64,000 nucleotides of DNA, from the NCBI GenBank assembly GCA_003952965.2, contig CM025849.1:16150493-16214492 (forward strand), written 5' to 3'. Below, in pieces: positions 34,763-45,289 of this stretch. Position numbers and translations under genes: made by a program. Positions within the stretch are counted from its first letter, which is position 1. Each line of letters starts with the position of its first letter. Below the pieces are notes generated by a model. The model had not been told where the DNA came from and ran no database searches. It was given only the letters and a program-made list of their open reading frames with translations. This DNA is from Morella rubra. Its lineage: Eukaryota > Streptophyta > Magnoliopsida > Fagales > Myricaceae.

Positions 34763-35166
34763 TGTTAGAATTGAATGAGGAATGAAAAAGATAAGCCATA
34801 ATTCCGTTGAGAAAACTATGGCGTGAAACAAGGAGAGTGTGAGAATTTGAATATTTCAAATATGCTGTAAAAACTTAGTTACAGAGGAACCCGAGAGGGT
34901 TATTTATATAGACCAAGAAAGAATAAATTAAACTAGCTAAAAAATGCTGGCGGTAGCTAACAGACAAAATAAGAGAGAGCAAAACAAATCCCTATACAAG
35001 TGGTCTAACAGAAGCATAGAGTAAATCAAGGAGGATGACGTGTGGGCATTGTCTTTCCACAAATGGCAGTTACATTTCCAAGAAGCTGCAGTGAGTGTGC
35101 CATAGGTTGAGGACTATGGGGTGGATTATCTGCTGACTCATCTCTCAATTTCCTTGAATCTTGAGA
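34763..35166 (-). repeat. 5' LTR of copia element (404 bp)
   Basis: Matches 28410-28813 with few differences, including the same TATA region (GAGGGTTATTTATATAG near 34893-34910). Flanked by ATAAC. Confidence 0.93.
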
Positions 35167-35562
35167 ATAACTAGTAATTATTTCTGTTTTTCTTAGAGAT
35201 TTCCGAATAATTAGCTAGGGATGCTGCCAAAGATTTACCTCCCTCGAAAAGATGAGGTTCGTAGCATGTGGCTTATCTAACGAAACAGAACTTCTTGCTA
35301 AAAGGTTAGAACAACGAAACAATTTTCTGCTTTCTACAGAGCACACAACGATCAGACATAATCCAAACTATTGAGCAAGCAACTTTTGAACATACTTCAA
35401 ACATAATGATCGATTATTTATTCCACAGAACATAATAGACCACACTAGTACGTTGAAAACCCTAATTAACAACAAATGACATAAAGGTCATAAATATAAA
35501 TATATATGTAGATAGCATTTATATATGCCACAAACTCCCTTTTACGAGCATCGCCGAACTAA

Positions 35563-35769
35563 TTACGCTTTGGGTTTTGCACCACCACCATTACCATCGT
35601 TGTTAACATAGCTGCCAAATTTCTCTGGTGGAATACTATGGTGGCCAATGGCATCATCGACCGGATGCTGCAGCTTTTGCTCATAGACTTCGGCCCCCAT
35701 CGTTTTTGGAGCAGTTGCCGAGCAAGAGCTCTGCATCAGCAAGACCAGCGCCAGTGCTAGAAATCCCAT
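35563..35769 (-). CDS. Small predicted secreted peptide precursor (68 aa), paralog
   Basis: MGFLALALVLLMQSSCSA is a signal peptide (residues 1-18). A hydrophilic middle (VYEQKLQHPVDDAIGHHSIP) and the tail FGSYVNNDGNGGGAKPKA follow. It is the same length as the copy at 10637-10843, with roughly 70 percent identity by eye and no indels, and differences concentrated in the middle, which suggests both were under selection for the ends. A 162-bp 5' UTR intron (35795-35956; donor GTAAGTG, acceptor TTTACAG) lies just upstream. The copia element inserted about 400 bp downstream of the stop does not touch the ORF. Function unknown; a secreted signalling or defence peptide is inferred from layout only. 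Confidence 0.7.
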   Translation of the reverse strand: MGFLALALVLLMQSSCSATAPKTMGAEVYEQKLQHPVDDAIGHHSIPPEKFGSYVNNDGNGGGAKPKA

Positions 35770-36013
35770 TCTTCGGCTTTTGGATCTTTTTTGCCTGTAA
35801 ATAAAAACCCAAAGGATAAAAAGTTAAAAGGAGAAACTTGTGTTTTTATGGGAGAACTTGAATAATATAGCAAATGGGAAAGAGTACTCTATCTATGGTT
35901 CTAATTAGCTAGTATATATCTATATTTGCGGAAAGAAATACATAATATTCACTTACCCAGCTAGGGTTAGGAGGCTTTTGGACCTTTTGAGGGATGCTGA
36001 AGAAGTTCATGCA

Positions 36014-36022
36014 ATTTATAGA
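36014..36022 (-). promoter_or_regulatory. TATA box of peptide gene 3
   Basis: Minus-strand CTATAAATT in the context GCCTCTATAAATTGCATGAA, same position relative to the 5' UTR donor as at 11084-11092. Confidence 0.6.
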
Positions 36023-36268
36023 GGCATACATCGCAGAGTTTAGCTAGATGACTAGTCGACTCTAATGAACGTGAATTCCGTGTTGGTGATCTCCACCAAA
36101 ATTGGCAACTAGGCTAAGTGGGATGCCTTTATTGAATTAACGATTGGTTTTAGAACAATGCAAATAATGAAGTTGAAAGAATTATCCTTACATATTGGCA
36201 CTACAAATAGGAAAGATTCCAACTTATCGGTGTACTAGCTAAATACAAACGAAAATGTCAATCAGCAC

Positions 36269-36760
36269 TAGTACAACAAATTTAAATTTTTGTGACGAAA
36301 TTTTCTGAAATGTCAAAAAATTCATCTAAAAACTACTCTTTTCGAGACGAATTTTTCCATCCGTCCCGAAAGATGTGGTTAGTTTATTTTTTTGAGACGG
36401 AAAATAAACCAATCCCAAAAAATATATTTTTCACAGACAGATTTTATTTTTACGACATAAACTTCTATAAAAAAAAAATGTCAATTTTTTGGGACAAATG
36501 TGCAACTGATATTGGCCATTCCAAAAAATTTCCGTGTTTTTTGGGACGAAAACCTATGTTCCCGAAAAAATATTGATGTTTTCGGACGGCTCTGGCACTG
36601 CCGTTCGAACGTATACACATTGTAATAGTTTGAACAGTTTAGGTATTTTTAAGACGCGATGCCGTTTTATCTAAAAAACTGATATACTATTTAAACGCCC
36701 AGAATACCTTAGAACGTAAATCACAACTACTATCATTAATGTAAATAACGTTCAAAGTGT
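36269..36760 (+). mobile_element. CACTA-like 5' terminal fragment
   Basis: Starts CACTAGTACAACAAATTTAA followed by TTTTTGTGACGAAA and repeated GAGACG/GGGACA words, then CCGTTCGAACG and GTTTGAACAG. The start resembles the CACTA terminus at 20997. The rest of the element is missing; unit sequence resumes by about 36800. Confidence 0.6.
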
Positions 36761-37599
36761 TACGTCTCTCTATCCTTATTTTCTTTTTTCTTCTTTTTTT
36801 TTTGATAAGCATATCCTTATCTTCTTTAATTTCTTGTTTGAGCTGTTACTTTGGTGTTTCAGAGAATTATTTGCAAAAATTTTATACTCAATGCACCCCA
36901 TTTCCTTTATCCTGGGACTTTTCAGATCAGTTTGAAAAACCCAAATCCATAGAAAAAGGAACAGAAATAAGGTCCTGGATTTTGACGCAGTGAAATTGGC
37001 TAAGCTGCTTTTGCTGACTGTAGTTTTATAGGGCAAAAAAATTGACATCTACAAGTATTCTACGATTGAACTCAATTCAATTGAAGTTCTTGCGTACGAG
37101 CTGGTGGTCTGAAATTTCTGAAAAAAACTTTAATGTTTTGCCATAGTACAATAACTCCCTCACGTGCATGCTGCCTCTTAAGTGAGTATTAATAATGCTC
37201 ACAATTATATGTAATTCGTTATCAAAATACGAGAATCAAATATATATAGTGTAATGCGCCGAAATTCTATTTGGACATTCCATGGGCACTTGATACTCAA
37301 TGCCAAAAGATAAATATTTCTAAAAACAACAATATATTTTAAATTACACAAAAAAAATCACATTATGCACCATAATCGCAAAATCTAACGCGACTCACAA
37401 TTTATCAACAAAATACTACATTCAACGCAATTTAACAAAACCTAGATTAATAGAGACTCTTTACCTCTCTCTCTTTGAGCTCGCTCCTTTTTCGTCTTTT
37501 TTTTTTCTTTTCTTTTCTCCCTTTGCATTTATTTCTATGTGAAATGTTCATTATCATGTTTTATTTATTTTGTTTTATCTTCCTTCTTATTTTTTTTTA

Positions 37600-37800
37600 A
37601 CCAACAAAGCCACCCGTGAATCTACTTCACAGCAGGTTTCTTCACTATCTCTAAATTGCGTATACTCTAGTTTCTAAGTGCTAGCAAATTTTATGAGTAT
37701 TTTCAAGGTTCAACACTTACAACCTAGCTCTCAAGACTTTCCCTCATCTTGGTTCTCCCGACCTCGCGGTTAGTTACAAATCTTTCACATTCAAACACTC
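37600..37800 (-). mobile_element. Decayed Sirevirus-like LTR scrap
   Basis: CACTATCTCTAAATTGCGTA...TTTCTAAGTGCTAGCAAATT...TTCAACACTTACAACC aligns with the LTR on the same strand at 63200-63290 (CACTATCTTCAAATAGTG, GGGTGCTAGAGAACC, CTCAACACTCACAACC). Ends not found. Confidence 0.5.
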
Positions 37801-38489
37801 CTAAATCTCAAATTTTTTGGTACTTGAAAATTACCTTTACAATAAATGGAAATTTTATAAGCTCAGTACCATAAATGGCTCTTGGTAGTCGATCTAGCAA
37901 ATGATATACAATAATGGTGGAAAGATTTAAACTTTTAAATGCCGTCCAGAGTTGTTAGTTTCTTCTTCTTGGAATGTATTAAATGCGTATGTATAGAACC
38001 GTTAAAAAAATTAAAATTTGGGTTGTACTATCCCACTCTTGCCGGAAGGCGTCAACACTTAAAAAAAGGTGTCCACACTTCATCGCCTTCATATTTTGAC
38101 TTTTGACATATCCCTAAGTGTCCGGCTTCTCTACTCACGGCTGAGACATATGTTCCATATCAATCTCTCTGGTCAGTTTGGTATTCTACTTGGTTGGGTT
38201 GAGTGCGGTATCGATCACTTTGCTCGTCTCGGTATTCTCGGGTTGAACTACATATCGATCTCTCTGCTCGGTATCGAGCCATCTACTCGGCTAGGTGCTT
38301 TGCTTTGTGTCTTGAGAGCTCTAGTGACAGGATCCTCAGTGAAGACCACGGCTTGGACTACCACTAGTGGGAAGATGAGGGGCAAAAGGCGGCGCCAATG
38401 ACCGACCAGTGCGCTCTTGACATGCCCCGAGCGCGCACGGTTGAAACAGAAATATTGCCGACTAATTAGGGCAGGCTAACCAATCGATT

Positions 38490-38645
38490 AGGAAGACTGA
38501 CTGACCAGGGAAGCCAAAGGAGGCCGACCGACCAGGACATCCCAGGCCTGCTGATCGACCAGGGGCTAGGAAGACTGACCGACCAGGGAAGCCAAAGCAT
38601 GCCGACCAACCAGGACAGCCCAGGCGTGCTGAACGACCAGGAGCC
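38490..38645. repeat. Tandem duplication, 2 x 78 bp
   Basis: AGGAAGACTGACTGACCAGG at 38490 and AGGAAGACTGACCGACCAGG at 38568 begin two collinear units ending CGACCAGGGGCT/CGACCAGGAGCC. Confidence 0.85.
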
Positions 38646-39423
38646 CATCGATACTTTTGCCGGCATACCAACCAGCCAGTCGCAGATAGATCAGGACTAG
38701 CTCAAGACCAGTTCGGAGCGTAGCGGTAGTGCGACCACGTTTTTTATGGAAATATCTTCCGCGATTGGTTTCCTTTTTTAAAGCGATACGATGAATCATA
38801 TCTTCTAGATTCGGACGTTCTTCGAAAGTCTAGAATATTATCTTTCCTTTTTGAGTTCGGTTTATTAGGCATGTTATATCAAATCTACTTGATTGACGGA
38901 TTAATTCCTAAAGATCAGTGATTTGATTTAGATTTGAGTTGATTCCATTAGGGTTTGTAAGCACCTAAGGATGTCTATATAAACACCCTTAGGTGCATTA
39001 GTGTGGGACATTCAAAATATCGAGAATAGTCGAGTCTTAAAGAGCCTGAGTGCTTTCGGGGAGTGTTTTGGCCGAGCATAGGCACGTATATGCTAAGTCG
39101 GTGTCAGGGCTAATAACCTTGTCGCTTGGGATTCATTCTAGGCTAATAACCTAGTTTGGGTACCCGTTCTTGGGCTAATTAACCCTTGATCGGGATTGTC
39201 TTGTTTCTTGTGGTTCGAAGGACTAATAATCCTTAGACCACGTTTTACTTATCATAAACAGTGAGGTATTTGTCATTCTTGGTGTGTTAGATCCTATCTA
39301 TTACGCTCTTGTGTTACTTAGCATTGGTCGGGAGGATCGTTGTGAAATTGGAGTAGATCGGGTACGGAGAAAATTGGTGCTTGTTTTGGATTCCTTGACC
39401 GGGGTTCCTAACATCTAGTCTAT

Positions 39424-39514
39424 GTTAAGCTTTTGTCCCGAGCACGCTGGTCAGTGCTAAGCTTTTGATCCTAAGCACCCTGATCGATGGTATGCTTTTG
39501 GTCCCGAGCATATG
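39424..39514. repeat. Tandem repeat, 3 x about 32 bp
   Basis: GTTAAGCTTTTGTCCCGAGC, GCTAAGCTTTTGATCCTAAG and GTATGCTTTTGGTCCCGAGC start three successive units. Confidence 0.8.
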
Positions 39515-39640
39515 AAACTCAATGAGCTTGTTTGTTATCTTCAATATTAATGACTTTGTTTTTTGGAAACCTGGAGATCACTAATAATTTAATTAATTAT
39601 CAGCATGACTTATGTATAAAGTTTGTACACCGTTACATGT

Positions 39641-40239
39641 CATGATAATATACCAACAGAAGATTTGTGGAACGGAATAAAATTAATTTTTGTAATCAAA
39701 CAAAATTCATAAAATGATGTTCTGGGTATATATTCCAATTACAATCCAAAAAATGTCTGAAAATGAATTGATGATGTAAAGAATTACCACAGAGTTGGAG
39801 CCGATCAATCCTGCAAAAATCACTGAGGGGGGTGGCCTCGGATCAAGTCTCCGATAGCCAAGTTAGCCATGAAGAAGATATTTTAGTGTTTAGAGAATTG
39901 AATTAAGCATGGGTCTATTGAGGAGAGTACCTTGGTTTTTATACGGGTGCCAGTATTATGAACCTATTAGGAGTCTGCCTCTTAAGAGAGTTAAGTCATG
40001 GAGTTCCACTAGGAGAGAGAGATCTTCTGAATATATAGGTCTTTATCATTTTTTGATTATGTGGACGCTTGGTCGAGAGTCTGAAGTCTCAAGAACTCCT
40101 AACGGATAGGCGAGAATACCAGCAGTGGGCCTGACCAGGGGTGGTCAGGTCTAATAGGGCCTGGTATGTTATGACCCATCATGAATGATTTCAGTACTTC
40201 GAAAACGGTGTGTTTCACAAGAGCTAGCTAGATTTCTTT
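39641..40239. other. No recognisable feature
   Basis: One 66-codon ORF (39909-40109) without recognisable motif; TATACGGG and CTGACCAGGGGTGGTCAGG short inverted words only. Confidence 0.35.
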
Positions 40240-42850
40240 CGGAGTACGTACCACCGTAATACGGAATTAGCATGTGGGACCCATAACACAGGATCATAAA
40301 TACCTGGCAAGGTCAGGTCTCCTTGATATTCTCAATTAATTATACCGTCAATCTAAAACATGTTTGCTCGCCTTCATAGTAATTTATTGGCATATATATA
40401 GGGGCCTTTGATTGTGGGAAGACAATATGAAGATCATTATGGCAAATTTAATGTCACACTTAATTATCTGCCGGAACATTTTCCTTAACGGATGGCAGAT
40501 TTAAATATAGCTAGTTTTATTCCATTCGCCTTTCGGTCACGAAATTATCAAGAAAATTCTGCGTCTTTTCAACCTCCACCCACTGATGCCGCCACCATGC
40601 ATGAATTTAGTTGACAGCAGCTAATATCTTCTTGAGGGAAAATATATTTTTACATTCCCTACTGATAAGTATTGACACTTTGCACTTTGGTCTGCCAATT
40701 TCGTGACATTAATTGAGCACATAAAATTTCAATATTCGTTGAGCTGCACCTCGCAAGTCCGCTTATTATATATGCACATTTTTTCCTTTGAGAAAAATAC
40801 ACTTTACACCCTTAATTATGAGATACTCCAGTCTTCTAATTTTGTGATATTGGTCCCTTAAAGTTTCAATCTTTGTCAATTTACACTAAACAAGTCAATT
40901 GACATTAAATTTGATGATAAATCTATCACGTGCCAGCCTTTGAAAGGTAGAGGGTTTTTAGAAAGCATATTTGTTATTTCAACTCAGGTTATTTGCTTGT
41001 TATTTCCTTACTACTTTGTTTCCTACATTATTTATTTCCAAATTTGTTTGTTAGTTTGTAATTCATCCTTGGATATTTAGAATTTGGAGTATTCCATTTT
41101 TTTTCTTTCTTCACTTTGGTACCCAGCTTCGGCGTCTACAGTGGCAAATGTAAGGGGGCCAATCGGGGCCCTGGCCCGGTTGGCCAAAGTAAGAGGTTTG
41201 ATTTTTTTTTAATAGGCATCATAAAAAGAATGTCTAATATTATTCAAAGACTCAAAAATTAATTTGAAAGTTACCTCATTTAATAATTTATGTACAATTT
41301 TGCAGTTTAAATTTATCATCTACTATGTTTAATTTTTTTATGTATCATGCACTTAACAAACAAAAAAAATTTCTTTAAAAGAACTTAACCTAATAAACTA
41401 TTTACTAAATTATGTGAGAAAGTACTTATTTTGTTGTTCAGTAACAAAAACTCAGAAAAAACCTCTCTCATTCATTCCATTTTTATCCTTATTATTTCTT
41501 GATGTTTCTCGACTCTTATTTTTGATCAGTTGAGATTATTTTAAACTTTATACTGTAGTGTTCTTCATGTTATTCTATGTTTTTTTGTTGGGTTTAGTGT
41601 AGTTTTCATTATTCTGTTTATAATAATTTTGTGATATCAAATATGAAAATACGAATTTGGATATAAAAAACTAAATAAGAAATAGACAAAAGTAATTCAA
41701 AAAAGGATCTATTGATAAGTTTGTTATTAATCAACAAAATATTACTTCAAGTTCACTAAAGGATTAATAAATGATAAGTCTTCCACTTTTTATAGAATTC
41801 TAATACAACATTGAAACAACAAATTAAAATGAGACTAACAAGGTCTACATTGATGAAAATGCCCAAACTTTTCCCCTTCTATCTCTTTTATTAGCAAAGT
41901 AGGTTCAAGTCAAACTTTTGGCTTGCTACAAGCTAGGCTTAGGAACTGCAGTCAGCAGCTTCCTCTGTAGTCATCAGCTCCTTCTTGACAGATTCGATCA
42001 GATATTAATAATCTGGTGTTTTTAGTCCTTAATTTTTAGCCTCCCTTCAGATTTAATCCTGATTCTGCTACTGGGCATCGAGCTGCTGGTTCTCTTCCTC
42101 ATACTTTTCTGCCATCCTTTTGAGGTCGTTGCCAAACAAGAGCTGATCACCATCATGAAGACTAGCGCGAGTACTGCCTGAAAATTCATTCTTCAGCTTC
42201 TTGTGCTTATTTTCACTGCCAATCAGAACCCATAATAATAAACAGTTAAAAAGAAGAAACGTAAGTGTATTTCTAACGGGAACTTATAACTAGAAATACA
42301 ATCTTCTAAACTAATAACAAAACATTTTACTTATACAACTCGAGTGAACAAGGCTTAATTTGGGGACTTCAGAAGAATTTGAGCGACTTAATATAGAGGC
42401 ATCCTAGGGTTAATTAGATGATTTACTATTGCCAATATAAATTTTTTTATGGAGTCTCCGCCAAAATAGCCAAGATTAAGTGGGTCGCCCACACAATTGA
42501 ATTGAAATTATATTTTACAAGAATTTAAAATGATGAGATTCTTAAAAAAAAAATTATGTCCTTATTAATGGCCCTACAAATAGGAAGATTCTAATATGTA
42601 ATATTTTGAAATGGAAAAAAACAAATGGAACACAAAGCCAGCCAGCCTTTCCCCTGCACTTAGAGTTCTGAGGCGTCACATTCCACTTTAATTGACAAGC
42701 TGGGTAAAAACAGAAGTGTCAATCAAGCACACAGTAAATTTTCTGCTGGCATTGCTTTGTGATTGAAAAATCATAATTAGATACTGGTGTCCTTGAGCCA
42801 TCATCAGATATGTCAATTATAAATCAACAAAGTCTAATACTATCTCTTAA
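40240..42850. repeat. Peptide-gene unit 4, interrupted
   Basis: 40250-40640 (GTGGGACCCATAACACAGG, CTGGCAAGGTCAGG, TTCAACCTCCACCCACTGATG) and 41930-42850 (AAACAGTTAAAAAGAAG, GCGACTTAATATAGAGGC, GTGTCAATCAAGCACACAG) follow unit 2 in order. About 40650-41925 is extra AT-rich sequence with ACTTTGCACTT/ACACTTTACACCC words like MULE ends. Confidence 0.65.
42022..42189 (-). pseudogene. Decayed peptide precursor, unit 4 (55 aa open)
   Basis: The minus-strand ATG at 42189 gives MNFQAVLALVFMMVISSCLATTSK, a signal peptide aligned with the other copies, but then runs out of frame (GWQKSMRKRTSSS...). The expected AEKYEEENQQLDAQ continues in another frame, so a frameshift lies just after the signal region. 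The conserved NNDG tail is lost. A TATA-like CTATATTAAG is kept upstream (near 42390). Confidence 0.6.
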
Positions 42851-43503
42851 AACATTATTTCTAAAATTAAATTCTTAATTAGTTCATTAGTCTGCTAGGT
42901 ATTTCTCAATTCCAAACTGATCCCTCGCATAAGTAACATCCTAGATTAGTCCCTATGAAATCCTTTGTGTCAAGAGATGATCATTTTGTCAATTCGAATG
43001 ACCTCATAAATGGAAAAAATCTATTGTGACTAACGGGACGCGTGTTAACCATTTGCCAATAAACCATGTGTCCACATTAATTGCTTGATTAGCTAACATA
43101 CCACGTATGACCGGTCTCCATTAATTTTAATTTCACTTCGAATTCACTACTCCAGATTGGTCCAACTCAATGTTTAAGGGAGAGTTGTTGGGGAGACTTT
43201 TTCCCTTTTTTGATGTGGATATTTTAAAACTGGGTTGGTCCAACTAGGTATAGAGAATTTGAGGTAGAATTAAATTATGGGAATCTTTCATACATTGCTG
43301 GCATAGAGAATTTGAGGTGGAATTAAAATTATGACGATCTATCATACATGGCACGCTGAGTGATTTAAAAATTTTGGGAGATAGACTCGAGTATTAATGT
43401 ACGTATATACCAACTCATGGATTAATGTGTATATACCAACTCATGGATTAAGGTATGTATATACATAACATAACCAATTGATGAGACAGGCTCTATCGAG
43501 TAC
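42851..43503. other. Gene-free, with short direct repeats
   Basis: No ORF. Apart from the repeat at 43247-43365, TACCAACTCATGGATTAA occurs twice near 43409 and 43435. Confidence 0.5.
43247..43365. repeat. Direct repeat of about 60 bp
   Basis: TAGAGAATTTGAGGTAGAAT and TAGAGAATTTGAGGTGGAAT begin two units, each continuing with ATTATG...ATCATACAT-like text. Confidence 0.75.
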
Positions 43504-43780
43504 TGTTCTAAATCCTTAACATTTGGTTTCTTGTTGTAAAACAAAATAGCAATACTATCTTGAAAGTTTGGTAAAGTAAAATTAACAAGAGAGAAAAGAT
43601 GAATAGTTTTAGAAACTATGATGTATTCTGAATACTGTTGTGTACTTACAACTCATCTCAATACCCCTTTATATAGGCATAGGGTCATAATGAGATACAT
43701 AGAATACAAAGAGACATGTACATGAATGTTACAAACTCAAATGGTCATTTACAATTCATTGAATTAGTAGATTCATAACA
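43504..43780 (-). repeat. Copia 3' LTR (277 bp)
   Basis: Minus-strand TGTTATGAATC...GGATTTAGAACA follows the PPT CAAGGGGGAG (43781-43790). A minus TATA box GCCTATATAAAGGGG is at 43665-43679. Confidence 0.75.
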
Positions 43781-45289
43781 CTCCCCCTTGGATGACCATA
43801 CTATTAGAGCAGGAGATTGCAGTGGAATTAATCGTTGAATCAAAGCAGCCTAAGCATTCTGCCTCCTTCAGATCCATGTATATAGATCTTGAGAGAGTTT
43901 TAGAGAGAGAATTTTTAGATAGAGAAAGTCTCAAACGTGAAAAATGAATTCTGTCACACTCAAATGAAATTCCTAGTTATTTATAATGGCTTGCTCAGAG
44001 TTTCAGTTGTGCTTATGCATAGGATCCTTAGGGATCTCAAATATCTATCGTAGGATCTTCATGAAAAATTCTTTTTCATTAACCCCCTTACATTTTGTAA
44101 TCCGAACTTATGAGCTTCTATAAATTGTGATTTGTCTACTAACATATTGCAATTGACCCCCAAGATAGTGAGATTTTTGTGAAATCTCTTTGCTAACAAT
44201 TCTACGCTTATTTATCTTTCCACCATACTATATTCCACATGAGCTAATAGGACGGAATAATTACCGATTAAGTCTCTAGCTCATATAATTCTTAATCCCT
44301 AGTCTGTATCCAGTGGACTCCCAAAAAGTTTTTTAAAAAAAAAATTTCTCAAAAAAATTACTTTACATATATATATGTATGTATGTTTAAGTAAAACAGG
44401 AAAAATACTTTTCACAAAATCCCGTTGCTCAGCACTTTTATTTGAGTCCAATAATATACAGACATAAAAAATATACTACCTCAATAAGAGACTAGTGGAT
44501 TTCATATTGAGCAATTATAAAAATTCACTTACTATGCACAAGGCCCAATATTATCTGGAATATTTGATCTGTGAAGATCATCACCAAATGACTCAGTCAA
44601 AGCACAAGCACATAACAAACAAATCTGCATAACTCTCTCAGGTCTAAGGACAACATAAGCTAATTGTGCTGAATATATTCTCTACATCAGTGATCGTTTC
44701 CATAAGATATTCATATTTGATCCCGTTCAATGTGTATTATTACATTGCACCCACTTATTGCTTAAGGTTACCACCTTAATGACGAAGTCCATCATTTTAT
44801 CTTACAGAGATACAACGAGTGTAGACCTATTTATACATTATCATGTATCTCAGTCTTGAACAAAGTGAGTTAAGGATCCATAAAGTCATACTCCCTGCTT
44901 CCGATTCATTAATCATTGGCCTGACTTTTCTACAATGTTATTCAACAATATGACATCTTATGTCATTGCGTGTATCCAAAATGATATACAAGTGATTAAT
45001 CAACAACAATAATTATCTCATAATTATTCAAAAATGACTGCTTTTGAGGCTATACATCTACCACATATACGATGAGTATGCGTCATTAAAACCTTGCTAA
45101 GGAAAAATCCAGTGGCAAAAAAACTAGTGACGAAGGAAAAAGAGTATAATATTCACTTGTATCTTTTAGTGGTAGAAAATTGGCTCATTAAAAGCTTGCA
45201 AAGGAAACCTCAATGGGAAAAAATCTTCACAAAGGAAAAAGAGTACGATATGTATCAAAGCTAGTAGACTCCCCCTCAAAAGTACGACG

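Larger units (their letters stand above)
28410..35166 (-). mobile_element. Ty1/copia retrotransposon, complete but decayed
   Basis: Two 404-bp LTRs, target duplication ATAAC on both sides (28405-28409, 35167-35171), a PBS and a PPT define the element. Minus-strand order: gag, protease, integrase, RT, RNase H, as in all copia elements. It is interrupted by a solo LTR (31919-33304). Without that insertion it would be about 5.4 kb. Several frameshifts; the gag ORF alone is long and open. Confidence 0.93.
28290..37480. repeat. Peptide-gene unit 3, split by a copia element
   Basis: 28290-28409 (TCGCAAGGTCTGAGACAACC...GCCTCTTTATGCC) and 35167-37480 together align with 10140-12325 of unit 1. The intervening 28410-35166 is the copia insertion. 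The intact peptide ORF is at 35563-35769. Confidence 0.75.
38040..39640 (+). other. LTR-like, comparatively GC-rich stretch
   Basis: Contains CTATATAAACACCC (TATA-like, near 38974-38987), repeated GACCGACCAGG and GTCCCGAGCA phrases and no convincing protein. ORFs at 38069-38401 and 38462-38799 are products of repeats. Composition and promoter-like TATA suggest the LTR of an unidentified, probably gypsy-type element; ends were not found. Confidence 0.35.

Noticed and set aside
38462-38799. Trp/Gly/Pro-rich ORFs (GRSARLG, WSVSLP repeats)
   Set aside because: Produced by the 78-bp tandem repeat; no known fold and frames differ between overlapping ORFs.
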